A stretch of 64,000 bases of DNA from Streptomyces scabichelini (GTDB lineage: Bacteria > Actinomycetota > Actinomycetes > Streptomycetales > Streptomycetaceae). The notes under the pieces are model-generated. The model did no database searches. It saw only the letters and a list, made by a program, of their open reading frames with translations, and was not told the DNA's origin. Location of the stretch: positions 1-64,000 of the forward strand of contig NZ_JAAKZY010000007.1 in assembly GCF_011045015.1 (NCBI RefSeq). Direction: 5' to 3'. A program made the translations under genes and the position numbers. Shown piece by piece: positions 42,062 to 51,136 of the stretch. Numbering within the stretch: position 1 is the stretch's first letter; each line of letters begins with the position of its first letter.

Positions 42062-42468
42062 CCAGAGTGCTCCTCCAGGCGCGGAGTGGTGCCGAGGAGC
42101 TCACCCATCCTGCGGGCCAGATCCCTCATCTGATGGCCGAGCAGGCCCTGGTCGAGGCCTTCCCTGGCGAGGACTCCGAGGTATGTCTCCAGGCCGGCCC
42201 GCACCACGAAGAGGTGGCCGCCGTCGACCTCGATCATCGCCAGGCGCAGCTGCCCCGCGTACTTGGGGAACTGCTCGGCCACGGGCTGGGCCAGCGCCTG
42301 CAGTCCCGCGACCACGGCGGCGAAACGGTCCACGTCGTCGGGGTCGTCGGCACCGTACGAGGTGATGGCCTTGCCGTCGCTGGAGGCGACGAGGGCGAAG
42401 CGGATCTCCTTGATGCTCTCGACCAGATCGCGCAGCGCCCAGCTCACGTCGGTTCCCTGTTGCGTCAT
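42058..42468 (-). CDS. cvnB: conservon roadblock/LC7 protein
   Basis: A 136-aa roadblock/LC7-fold protein (LVASSDGKAITSYG and LFVVRAGLETYLGVLA are typical). In this family it is thought to act as partner or GTPase-activating factor for CvnD. It lies 5 bp after cvnA and overlaps cvnC by 4 bp, so the four genes form one coupled operon. Confidence 0.94.
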   Translation of the reverse strand: MTQQGTDVSWALRDLVESIKEIRFALVASSDGKAITSYGADDPDDVDRFAAVVAGLQALAQPVAEQFPKYAGQLRLAMIEVDGGHLFVVRAGLETYLGVLAREGLDQGLLGHQMRDLARRMGELLGTTPRLEEHSG

Positions 42469-42473
42469 GTGGA

Positions 42474-44162
42474 CTAGTCGCTCTCTTCAGTGCGGTGCTC
42501 GGTGGACTCGCGTCCGGTGTCGGACTCACGTCCCGCGGTGGACCCGAGTCCGTCGGAGGGCTCGCGCCCGGCCGTGGCGAAGGCGGCCAGACCGGAGAAG
42601 GACGCGTCCGGCGGCACGGCGTGCGAGGCCGTGTCCGTGGACGTCATGGCCTCGTCGTCGCGTACGACCGGCTTCGGCCGTCCTCCCGGCTGCGTTCCCG
42701 ACTCCGCGCGCCTGCGGCGCCTGGGCAGACCGCCCGGTGTCGTGTCCCCGGCCTCCCCCGCACCCCCGGTCTCGCCGGCTTCTTCGGCCGGAGCGTGAGC
42801 GGGCTCGGCCGGAGCTGCCGCGGTGCTCTCCGCCACGGCCGCGGCGGAGACCTCGGCGGCCGGAGCGGGAGCCGTGACCGTTGCGGGCAGTGCGGTGAAG
42901 TACTTGTGCGGTACGACCACGACCACCGAGGTGCCGAGCCAGGGCGAGTCCGCGAAGGTGACCCTGATGCCGTAGCGGCGGGCCAGGGCCCCCACCACGC
43001 GCAGACCGAGGTGGGCGTCCTCGGACACACCGCCGAGACCGGGGCCTGCGGCCGTGCCGTCGAGGGCCTGGAGGGCCTCCCGCTTCTTCTCCTCGTTCAG
43101 TCCCTTGCCCGAGTCCTGGATCTCGATACCGACACCGTTCGGCACCTCCTTGCCGGAGACGACCACGGGCTCGGTGGGCGGCGAGTAGCGCGCCGCGTTG
43201 TCCAGGAGGTGGGCGAAGATCAGCGTGAGGTGGTCCACCAGGCCGCCGTCGACGCCGAGTTCGGGCAGACGGCGGACCTGGACACGGTCGAAGTCCCTGA
43301 TCCGGCCGATGCCGCCGCGGACCACGCTGAGCAGGCGCTGCGGCTCCTGCCACTGCCGGCCGGGCCGGTCCGAGCCGCCGAGTACGCCGATGCTCGCGGC
43401 CAGACAGTCGGCGGGGCCGATCTCCTGGTCCAGTTCCATCAGGCCCTGGGCCACGGCGGGCAGCCTGCCGTGCTCGCCCTGCATCTCGTGCAGCCGGCCG
43501 CGCAGCTTGCTGGTGAGTACGTGGATACGGCTGCCGACGCTGATGACGGCGCGCTCGGCCGAGGTGGAGCGGTTGAACTCCTCCTCCACGCCGATCAGCG
43601 CGGTCCGCAGGATCTTGCGCAGCTGGGCCCGTAGATCGGGGCTGACCTCCGCGCACTGGTTGACCGTGGGCAGGACGTCGTCGATGGCCTCACCGGCCCG
43701 CAGCCGCTTCAGCGCGTCGGGCAGCTGCTCTTCGGCGAGCAGGGCGACCGCGGCCTCCTGGCGGTCCAGCTGCTCCTGCCAGGCCTGGGCCTGCTCGACG
43801 ATCCGCGCCTCGTACGCCTGGGCCTGCTCGGCCAGCTGCGCGTCATGGGCCGAGCGCTCGGCGGCGTACTTCCGCTCGAGGCCGGCCACATGCTGCTGCC
43901 ACTGCTGCGAGTGCTCGGCCTGCGACGTCCTGAACTCGCCCGCGCTACTGCGCAGCTGACGCTGGGAGCGAACGAGTAAACGTACACAGAAGGCACTTGC
44001 CGTCGTCGCCACGACGCCGACGACGATCGCGGGTATTCGGGTCTGATCGGATCCCGCGGCCGCGGTGACGACGGTTCCGGCGCCCAGAGTCAGGGGCAGC
44101 AGCCACCAGCTGTACCAGGAGACCGGAGCCCGCGCCGCCGGTGGCGGAGTGGCAAGTTCCAT
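42474..44162 (-). CDS. cvnA: conservon histidine kinase-like sensor
   Basis: A 562-aa membrane protein. Two hydrophobic segments (about residues 18-37 and 43-62) are followed by a long coiled coil (about 85-150), a dimerisation helix region and an HATPase_c domain (NAARYSPPTEPVVVS; GKGLNEEKKREALQ; LGLRVVGALARRYGIRV). A 150-residue Ala/Pro-rich tail follows. No phospho-acceptor His of the ordinary type is obvious. Codon 62 is TTA, so the whole conservon may depend on the bldA tRNA. The ATG at 44162 is chosen over 44168 because AAGG then has six-base spacing. Confidence 0.93.
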   Translation of the reverse strand: MELATPPPAARAPVSWYSWWLLPLTLGAGTVVTAAAGSDQTRIPAIVVGVVATTASAFCVRLLVRSQRQLRSSAGEFRTSQAEHSQQWQQHVAGLERKYAAERSAHDAQLAEQAQAYEARIVEQAQAWQEQLDRQEAAVALLAEEQLPDALKRLRAGEAIDDVLPTVNQCAEVSPDLRAQLRKILRTALIGVEEEFNRSTSAERAVISVGSRIHVLTSKLRGRLHEMQGEHGRLPAVAQGLMELDQEIGPADCLAASIGVLGGSDRPGRQWQEPQRLLSVVRGGIGRIRDFDRVQVRRLPELGVDGGLVDHLTLIFAHLLDNAARYSPPTEPVVVSGKEVPNGVGIEIQDSGKGLNEEKKREALQALDGTAAGPGLGGVSEDAHLGLRVVGALARRYGIRVTFADSPWLGTSVVVVVPHKYFTALPATVTAPAPAAEVSAAAVAESTAAAPAEPAHAPAEEAGETGGAGEAGDTTPGGLPRRRRRAESGTQPGGRPKPVVRDDEAMTSTDTASHAVPPDASFSGLAAFATAGREPSDGLGSTAGRESDTGRESTEHRTEESD

Positions 44163-44406
44163 CTGCATCCTTCGAAGCAACATGGTCGAACAGGGGGGAG
44201 AAGCTCGGGGACGCACTCGTCGCACGGCGGTCGACCGCGCGGCGGGCATGCGTGGGCGGCGAGCGACAACTGAGTGCTAGGGCGTCAACTCGCCGCGCCA
44301 CAAGGAACCTTATCGGGTTTGATCTCCTCGGAATCAACCTCCCGGCCCACATCCCCACGGCTTTCACCGCGCTCCGACCTGCGCCGTTGGAGTCGACAAA
44401 TAACTT

Positions 44407-45699
44407 TTACCGGCGTTCGGAGGCCGTGCCGCCGAGGCCCGGAGCGGGGGCCAGGGAGAGGACGCCGACCTTGCCGAGGTGCTCGTTGTTCTGGACCAGG
44501 CGGGCGGCCTCCGCCGTGGCGGTGAGGGGGTAGGTCGCGGTGAGCGCCGGGGCGAGGTGGCCGAGGTCGAGGAGGCGGCCGACGGCGGCCTGTTCCTGGA
44601 GGTTGGAGCCGTGGCTGCCGATGATGCGCTTGAGCCGCATCCAGAGGTAGCGGTTGTCGAACTCGTGCTGGTAGCCGGTGCTGGAGCCGCAGGTCACGAC
44701 CGTGCCACCGCGGCGGACGACGTAGACGGAGACACCGAAGGTGGCCCGGCCGACGTGCTCGAAGACGATATGCGGGTCCTCGCCGGTCGCGGCCCGGATC
44801 AGCTTGCCGAGCCGCTTGCCGACCACGGCGGGATCCGCGGGCGCCTCGCTGCCGCTGAGGCCGATCTCCTCCCGGTTGATCACGTGGTGGCATCCCAGAC
44901 GGCGGGCGTACTCCGCCTTCCGCTCGCTGCTGACGACGCCGACGGCGATCCCGCCGCCGTTGCGGACGAGCTGGACCGCGTACGCGCCGAGACCGCCCGC
45001 CGCTCCCCAGATCAGGACGACGTCGCCCTGTGTCATCCGGGCACCCCGGTCGCTGACGAGCATGCGGTAGGCCGTGCCCGCGCACAACGGGTTCGACGCC
45101 GCCTCCTCCCAGGTCAGGTGGGCCGGCTTGGGCAGGAGTTGGCTGGTGCGGGCGACGGTGTAGTGGGCCAGCCCTCCGTAGTTGGTCTCGAAGCCCCACG
45201 CGAGCATGCCCGTGCCCAGCATGCCGTCGGCGTGGGTCGCCGGGTCCTCCTCGTCGACGTACACCGGACTGACCACGACCCGGTCGCCGACCCGCCACCG
45301 GCGGACGCCCGATCCGGTGCGCACGACGACCCCGGACGCGTCGGATCCGATGACGTGGAAGGGCCGGTCGTGCCGGGCCGCCCACCGGTCCTGGCGGCCG
45401 AAGTGCTTGAGGAACGTGAAGGTCGGAATGGGTTCGAACATCGCCGACCACACCGTGTTGTAGTTGATGCCGCTCGCCATGACGGCCACCAGCACCTCGT
45501 TCGGGGCGAGTTCGGGCATCGGTACGGAGCCGATGTGGATGGACTTGCGGACGTCCTTGTCGTCGGCTTCGGTGAATCCGGTGAAACTGTCCACGTCCTC
45601 CGCCCGCAGATGGGCGGCGGTGAAGTGACCGGGCAGGGGAAGCTGCTCCAGTTCGGCCGGGGCGGCTCCCGCCACCACGGCCTCGGCCAGGGCGTCCAT
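44407..45699 (-). CDS. ccr: crotonyl-CoA carboxylase/reductase
   Basis: A 430-aa NADPH-dependent enzyme of the zinc-free medium-chain dehydrogenase group. The long N-terminal region (IGSVPMPELAPNEVLVAVMA to GINYNTVWSAMFEPIPTF), the CO2-site region (GTAYRMLVSDRGARMTQGD) and the nucleotide-binding GAAGGLGAYAVQLV are the CCR hallmarks. CCRs reductively carboxylate 2-enoyl-CoAs to alkylmalonyl-CoAs, which serve as polyketide extender units. It lies downstream of the FAAL-PKS-esterase genes on the same strand and likely supplies the PKS with a carboxylated extender. The ATG at 45699 follows AGGAGG. Confidence 0.94.
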   Translation of the reverse strand: MDALAEAVVAGAAPAELEQLPLPGHFTAAHLRAEDVDSFTGFTEADDKDVRKSIHIGSVPMPELAPNEVLVAVMASGINYNTVWSAMFEPIPTFTFLKHFGRQDRWAARHDRPFHVIGSDASGVVVRTGSGVRRWRVGDRVVVSPVYVDEEDPATHADGMLGTGMLAWGFETNYGGLAHYTVARTSQLLPKPAHLTWEEAASNPLCAGTAYRMLVSDRGARMTQGDVVLIWGAAGGLGAYAVQLVRNGGGIAVGVVSSERKAEYARRLGCHHVINREEIGLSGSEAPADPAVVGKRLGKLIRAATGEDPHIVFEHVGRATFGVSVYVVRRGGTVVTCGSSTGYQHEFDNRYLWMRLKRIIGSHGSNLQEQAAVGRLLDLGHLAPALTATYPLTATAEAARLVQNNEHLGKVGVLSLAPAPGLGGTASERR

Positions 45700-45720
45700 G
45701 GCTGCCTCCTTGAGGGGGGA

Positions 45721-45775
45721 CTTGAAGGACCTTGAGGACCTTGAGGGGCTTGCGGGACTTGCGGGACTTGAGAGG
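45721..45775. repeat. 9-bp tandem repeat between esterase and ccr
   Basis: Six units of about 9 bp: CTTGAAGGA, CTTGAGGAC, CTTGAGGGG, CTTGCGGGA twice, CTTGAGAGG. The array occupies most of the 84-bp gap and ends 8 bp from the esterase stop codon. Confidence 0.85.
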
Positions 45776-45783
45776 TCAGCGCG

Positions 45784-46869
45784 TCAACTCAGACCGAGGC
45801 CCGCTGCGAGCGTCGGCCACGAGGCCTTGAACTCCTGCCGCCAGTTCGGCCAGTCGTGCACTCCCCCGTTGTAGAAGTGCACCTGGGCCGGAATGTCCAG
45901 GGCCTCCAACTGCCGTGCGAATCGGCGCGCTTGCGACCACAGCACGCCTTCGAGCACCGCGCCTTCGAGGTTGCCGAAGTCACTGGAGGGCAGGCCGCTG
46001 CCCTGGGAGACGTACAACTCGGTGCCCTTGAGGTGGCGCGCCTGGGCGTAGGGGTTGTGCCGGGTCCAGTTGTCCCGCTGGAACAGCGGGCTGCCCCACA
46101 GCGTCAGCGGCAGCAACTGCTCCCGGGCGACGATCGCGTTGAGGACGGTGGGCATGCCGAGGGCGGTGGTGTCGAGGATCCCGCTGTACGAGGCCGCCGC
46201 CCCGAAGGTTCCTGGGTGCCGTGCGGCGAAGGCGAGGGCCCCATAGCCACCGGTGGAGACGCCCGCGACGGCACGCTTCGTGCCCGCCCTGAACTTCTGC
46301 GCCAACAGCCCCATCAGCTCGTCCACTTGGAACGTCTCGTAGTCCGGCGCGTCGGCACTTCCGTAGTTCCACCAGTCGGTCGGGATGCCGGTGGGGCCCG
46401 AGGCCGGCATCACGGTGAGGACGTCCTTGTCCGCCAGGAAGTCGGCGACGTCCGTCTCCCGGGTCCAGGACGTGTAGTCGTCGTGGGCGCCCTGGAGGAG
46501 GTAGAGGACGGGCCAGGTGCGGTCGGGGTTCGCGGCATAACCGGTCGGCAGGATCACGCGTACGGGCAGGGCGGCGCCGACCGCCGGGGAGTCGATCGTG
46601 AGGTCGACGGTGCGGGCGTCCAGCCACTTCTCCCCCACGATGGTGGCCCCGCGCTCGGCTCGCACGGTGGCCGCCATGGGTGCGGCCGCCGAGGGCGAGG
46701 CGAGCACGACTCCCGTGCCGAGCAGGGACGTCGCGACGGCGATCACGGCGGCACATCTGCCCTGCGCGCGGAGCTTCGGGCGCGGCTTCCGGTGCGGCTT
46801 CGGACTCGGACTCGGACTCGGACTCGGGCTCGGACTCGGGCTCGGCTTGGGGCGCGGCCTCTGAGGCAT
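45784..46869 (-). CDS. secreted esterase of the antigen 85/mycolyltransferase type
   Basis: A 361-aa exported alpha/beta hydrolase of the esterase-D/antigen 85 family. The N-terminus is an unusual Ser-Pro run (from a hexanucleotide repeat) followed by a signal-peptide core CAAVIAVATSLLGTGVVLA. The nucleophile elbow is GVSTGGYGALAFAA, the catalytic His is in GGVHDWPNW, and GAHDDYTSWTRETDV is typical of the family. Antigen 85 proteins transfer mycoloyl groups outside the cell. Placed 13 bp after a Pks13-like PKS, this enzyme may transfer or hydrolyse the PKS product at the surface (inference). The ATG at 46869 follows GAAGGGA. Confidence 0.9.
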   Translation of the reverse strand: MPQRPRPKPSPSPSPSPSPSPSPKPHRKPRPKLRAQGRCAAVIAVATSLLGTGVVLASPSAAAPMAATVRAERGATIVGEKWLDARTVDLTIDSPAVGAALPVRVILPTGYAANPDRTWPVLYLLQGAHDDYTSWTRETDVADFLADKDVLTVMPASGPTGIPTDWWNYGSADAPDYETFQVDELMGLLAQKFRAGTKRAVAGVSTGGYGALAFAARHPGTFGAAASYSGILDTTALGMPTVLNAIVAREQLLPLTLWGSPLFQRDNWTRHNPYAQARHLKGTELYVSQGSGLPSSDFGNLEGAVLEGVLWSQARRFARQLEALDIPAQVHFYNGGVHDWPNWRQEFKASWPTLAAGLGLS

Positions 46870-46882
46870 CGGTGAAGTCCCT

Positions 46883-49800
46883 TCAGGAGTCCCGCAGATC
46901 GCGTGTCAGCAGTTCGGCCAGTACGTCGACGACCGGTGGGTCGAGCAGTGACAGATGGTGGCCGGGCAGCGGGACGACGGTGAGGTCGGTGCAGTGGGCG
47001 TCCCAGCCGAGCGACGCGTCGTCTCGCTCGTAGCGGGGGTCGCGGACCGTGTGCGGGGCGGGCTCGCTCGCCCGGTACAGCAGCGTGCGGCCCGTGTGGC
47101 GGCCGGGTGTGTGGCGTTCGCCGCTGCGCAGGTCCAGATATGAGGTGCGCTGATGTTCGAGCACGGAGTCCGGCAGCTCGACGGTCTCCCTCAGTACCTT
47201 GATGACGAGGTCGATCCTGCCCGTGTCGTCGAGAGCGGCCAGTTCGTCGTACGGCAGGTCGAGGCGGGTGCCGTAGGTGCGTTCCACGTACGCGGCGAAG
47301 TCCTGGAAATGGCGCAGGGCCAGGTCGGCGGCGGTGAGGCCGGTCGGCAGCGGCAGCGGCAGGACCGAGTCGAGCAGGACCAGGGCGGAGACGGTGCCGT
47401 GCGGGGAGAGGAGCCGGGCCGTCTCCTGGGCGACGACACCGCCGTACGACCAACCGCCCACCATCCAGGGGCCGTTGGGGATCACCTCGCGTATGCGCCG
47501 GGCGAACTCCGCTGCTCGTGCCGGCACGTCGTCGGGGTCCGGCGAGCGGTCGAAGCCGTGCACCGGGCGGTCATGGTCGAGGCGCGCGGCCAACTGGGCG
47601 TAGACGTCGGAGGATCCGCCCGCGGCGTGGGCCAGGAAGAGGGGTGTGTGGGGGCCAGTGGCGGGAAAGGCACGGAGGCGATCCGGTGCGGTGGGCCGGG
47701 TGGGCTGCTCGCGTACGGGGACGCCCGGGGCCACGGCCGCGTCACCTGATGCAGTACCTGTTTCAGTCCCCAGGAGTTGGGCGACGCCCCTCAACGTCCC
47801 CTGTTTCAGCAGCACGCCCGGCTCGACCACAACGTCGAACTCCCGCTCCACGACGCCCCGTATGCGCACGGCCGTGAGCGAGTCCAGGCCGAGGTCGGTC
47901 AACGGCGTGTCGGGGTCGAGGTGTTCGGGGCTGTACCCCATCACCGCGGCCACGCACAGCCGAAGCCGCTCCACGGGACTCGCGCCGCGGTCGGTGGACT
48001 CGGCCGGAGCCGAGTCCACCGCCGCCTCCTCCCCCACCCAGAACCGGCGGTGCCGCCAACGGGGCGACGGGACGTCCATGATGCGTCCCTCGGGGTGCAG
48101 GTGCTCCCGTGGCCGGTCCATCCGCACGCCGTGCACGATCAGGGTCGCCAGCGAGGTGCGGAAGGTGAGCGCGTCGTCGGTGTCGCGGCGCAGGGTGGGC
48201 ACGACCAGGAAGTCCTCGGCACCGGCGGCGCGCAAGGTCTCCGTCAGGGGGTGCAACTGCGTTGCGTGGGGGGCCACTTCGACGAAGACGCGGTGTCCGT
48301 CCTCGGCTGCCGCGCGCACGGCCTGCGTGAAGCGCACGGGGTTGCGCAGATTGGCCGCCCAGTACGCAGTGTCGGCGGGCGCGGCCTCGCGGGGATCGCC
48401 CAGCACGGTGGAGTAGCGGCGGCAGCGGGGCGCGGTGGGCCGGATCTCACCCAGCTCACGGGTGAACTCCCCCAGCAGCGGCTCGACTTCGGGCGAGTGC
48501 CCGGCTCCGGACACACCCAGCGCGCGGGCGAAGCCGCCGTCGCCGTTCACCCGGGCGACAAGGCCGGCCACGTCCTCGGCCGAGCCCGTGACCACACACT
48601 GCACCGGAGAGGCGTGCACGGCGACGCCGAGCGTGCGGAACTCCCTTGCCAGCAGGGCGATCTCAGCGGCCGGGAGGTCCACGACGGCCATGGATCCGCC
48701 GGTCAGCCGGTCCAGCAGCCGGGAGCGTACGGCGATGATGCGTGCGCCGGTTGCCTCGTCCAGGGCTCCGGAGACGACCGCCGCGGCGATCTCGCCGAGG
48801 GAGTGGCCGATGACGGCGGCGGGTTCGAGTCCGTACGAGCGCCACAGCTCGGCGAGGGCGACCTGGATGCCGTACAGGATGGGCATGACGGTGGCGGGGC
48901 TCGACAGCGCGGCGTCGGGTTGGAGTCCGGCGCGCAGGGAGACTCCCGCATGGTCGCGCAGCAGTGGTTCCAGTCGGTCGACGGCGGCCGTGAACGCCCC
49001 TTCCGTGTCGAGGAGTTGGCTGCCCATGCCGGGCCACTGGGAGCCGTAGCCGGAGAAGACCCAGACGGGGCCGGAGTCGCCGGGTGTTCCTTCCCCCGTG
49101 ACCAGGTGCGGGGACGGATCGCCCGCGGCGAGGCGTGTGAGCGCGGTGACGGTCTCCGCGCGGTCGCGGGTGACGAGGGCCGCGCGGTGGCGGCCACGGC
49201 CGAGGCGGCCCGCGAGGGTGCGGGCGAGGTCGGTGTCGCGTACGCGCCGGCTGTCGGAGGTGGTCAGCCAGGCGGCGAGCTCACCGGCGTACGACCGCAC
49301 TCGTTCTCTTGTGGGCCCGTCGAGCAGAAGCAGCCGGGGGCGCTCCGGGAAACCGCTCGCCCGACGGGCCGGCCGGTGTTCGGCGAGTACGGCATGGGCG
49401 TTCGTGCCGCCGAAGCCGAAGGCCGAGACGCCCGCGGTCGCCGTGCCCGAGTAGCGGGGCCAGGGCTCCGGCCGGGTGACCACGCGCAGGCCGAGTGCGT
49501 CGAGGTCGGCGTGCGGTCCCTGGCGGGTGAAGTGCAGTTGGCCGGGGATCTCGCCGTGGTGCAGCGCCAGCACCGTCTTGATCAGGCCCGCGATGCCGGC
49601 GGCCGCCTCCAGGTGGCCGAGGTTCGTCTTGGCCGAGCCGATCAGCAGGGGCTGGTCCATGGGGCGGGCTCGGCCGAGTACGGCGCCGAGGGCGCTCGCT
49701 TCGATGGGGTCGCCGAGGGCGGTGCCGGTGCCGTGCGCCTCGACGTAGTCCACGGCCGTGGGGGTGTCGTGGGCCTCGGCGAGGAGGGCGCGCTGGGCCT

Positions 49801-51136
49801 CGGCGTTGGGGGCGGTCAGCCCGTTGGAGCGGCCGTCCGAATTGACGGCCGTCGCGTGGATCACCGCCAGGACGCGGTCGCCGTCGCGTTCGGCGTCCGC
49901 GAGGCGCTTCAGTACGACGACACCGCACCCCTCGCCGCGTACGATCCCGTCGGCGTCCGCGTCGAACGCCTTGCACCGGCCGTCCGGGGCGAGCGCGCCC
50001 GTGCGCTGGAAGCCGAGGGTCACCGCGGGGCTCAGCAGCAGGTTCACCCCTGCGGCGAGGGCCGTGTCGCTCTCGCCCGTCGTCAGGCTGCGCACCGCGT
50101 GATGCACGGCGACCAGCGACGACGAGCACGCCGTGTCGACGGACAGGCTGGGACCGCGCAGGTCGAGGGCGTACGACAGACGGCCCGCGGCGATGCTCAG
50201 GGCCGCGCCCGTGGCCGTCCAGGCGTCCACGGCGCCGGGGTCGGCCGTGGTGAGGTGGGCGTATTCGTTGCCGCTGATGCCGACGAAGACGCCGGTACGG
50301 GTGCCGGCGAGCGCGGGCGCGGGGAGGGCCGCGTGGTCGAGGGCCTCACGGGTGACTTCCAGAAGCATGCGGTGCTGAGGGTCCATGGCGGCGGCCTCGT
50401 GCGCGGCGATACCGAAGAACTCGGCGTCGAACCCGGCGATGTCATCGAGCCCACCGAGAAAGGCACCGTACCGACTCACGTCGTCCGGCAGCCGCGCCGC
50501 GTCCCGCACGAAGGGATCCCAGCGCCCCGGCGGGAGCGTACCGACGGCGTCCCGCCCCTCGGCGAGGAGCCGCCAGTACGCCTCGGGCGAGCCGACCCCG
50601 CCGGGAAGGCGACAGCCGAGGCCGACGACGGCGACGGAGCTCGGGGCCCCGCCGCCGCCCGCGGCACGCGGAGCGTGAGCCGCCACGCCGGGTACACGGT
50701 CGTCGGCCACCGCGCCAGGCACATGGCTGTCGACCGGTACGCCCGGCGCGCGACCGTCGGCCACCGCGCCCGCCGCAGGACCGTCCGCTGCCGCGAGTGG
50801 CGCCTCGGCCGTCGGAGGCCCGCCCTTCGTGGGTGGCACTTCGGCTTCAACTCCGCCGACGCCGAACGCGGCCTCCTCCTCCAGTCGTGTCACCAGCGCA
50901 TCGATCGTCGGGACCTCCCACAGCAGCGTGTCCGGTAGGCGGTGGCCTGCCAGTTCGCTCAGTGAGGCCGTCAGGGCCACCGCGTCCCTCGAGGTCAGGC
51001 CGAGCTCCGCGAGGGGACGGTCGTCGAGGAGGTCGGCCGGGTCGAGGCCGTACCAGGCGTGGAGCCGTTCACCGATCCGCCGCCGGATCTCCGTGCGCGA
51101 GGCATGCGGTGCGTACGGCGTATGTGACGCGCTCAT
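46883..51136 (-). CDS. Pks13-like polyketide synthase (ACP-KS-AT-ACP-TE)
   Basis: A 1417-aa single-module type I PKS. An N-terminal ACP (about 15-90; Ser49 in ELGLTSRDAVAL) is followed by KS (165-590; Cys337 in DTACSSS, His468 in EAHGTGT, His508 in KTNLGHLE), AT (690-1000; Ser779 in GHSLGE), a second ACP (1055-1125; Ser1086 in LGLDSLTAV) and TE (1160-1417; Ser1230 in GGWSYGG, His1393/1394 in PLPGHHLSLL). This is the architecture of mycobacterial Pks13, and the stretches TSRDAVAL and EHQRTSYLD match Pks13 as I remember it. No KR, DH or ER. The AT specificity region is VSGAGHS, not the usual YASH or HAFH. The ATG overlaps the FAAL stop by 4 bp. Confidence 0.93.
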   Translation of the reverse strand: MSASHTPYAPHASRTEIRRRIGERLHAWYGLDPADLLDDRPLAELGLTSRDAVALTASLSELAGHRLPDTLLWEVPTIDALVTRLEEEAAFGVGGVEAEVPPTKGGPPTAEAPLAAADGPAAGAVADGRAPGVPVDSHVPGAVADDRVPGVAAHAPRAAGGGGAPSSVAVVGLGCRLPGGVGSPEAYWRLLAEGRDAVGTLPPGRWDPFVRDAARLPDDVSRYGAFLGGLDDIAGFDAEFFGIAAHEAAAMDPQHRMLLEVTREALDHAALPAPALAGTRTGVFVGISGNEYAHLTTADPGAVDAWTATGAALSIAAGRLSYALDLRGPSLSVDTACSSSLVAVHHAVRSLTTGESDTALAAGVNLLLSPAVTLGFQRTGALAPDGRCKAFDADADGIVRGEGCGVVVLKRLADAERDGDRVLAVIHATAVNSDGRSNGLTAPNAEAQRALLAEAHDTPTAVDYVEAHGTGTALGDPIEASALGAVLGRARPMDQPLLIGSAKTNLGHLEAAAGIAGLIKTVLALHHGEIPGQLHFTRQGPHADLDALGLRVVTRPEPWPRYSGTATAGVSAFGFGGTNAHAVLAEHRPARRASGFPERPRLLLLDGPTRERVRSYAGELAAWLTTSDSRRVRDTDLARTLAGRLGRGRHRAALVTRDRAETVTALTRLAAGDPSPHLVTGEGTPGDSGPVWVFSGYGSQWPGMGSQLLDTEGAFTAAVDRLEPLLRDHAGVSLRAGLQPDAALSSPATVMPILYGIQVALAELWRSYGLEPAAVIGHSLGEIAAAVVSGALDEATGARIIAVRSRLLDRLTGGSMAVVDLPAAEIALLAREFRTLGVAVHASPVQCVVTGSAEDVAGLVARVNGDGGFARALGVSGAGHSPEVEPLLGEFTRELGEIRPTAPRCRRYSTVLGDPREAAPADTAYWAANLRNPVRFTQAVRAAAEDGHRVFVEVAPHATQLHPLTETLRAAGAEDFLVVPTLRRDTDDALTFRTSLATLIVHGVRMDRPREHLHPEGRIMDVPSPRWRHRRFWVGEEAAVDSAPAESTDRGASPVERLRLCVAAVMGYSPEHLDPDTPLTDLGLDSLTAVRIRGVVEREFDVVVEPGVLLKQGTLRGVAQLLGTETGTASGDAAVAPGVPVREQPTRPTAPDRLRAFPATGPHTPLFLAHAAGGSSDVYAQLAARLDHDRPVHGFDRSPDPDDVPARAAEFARRIREVIPNGPWMVGGWSYGGVVAQETARLLSPHGTVSALVLLDSVLPLPLPTGLTAADLALRHFQDFAAYVERTYGTRLDLPYDELAALDDTGRIDLVIKVLRETVELPDSVLEHQRTSYLDLRSGERHTPGRHTGRTLLYRASEPAPHTVRDPRYERDDASLGWDAHCTDLTVVPLPGHHLSLLDPPVVDVLAELLTRDLRDS

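Noticed and set aside
46883..51136. Ordinary modular PKS or enediyne/PUFA synthase
   Set aside because: There is a leading ACP, a single KS-AT, no reducing domains, and a TE directly coupled to a FAAL; this order fits Pks13 rather than those classes.
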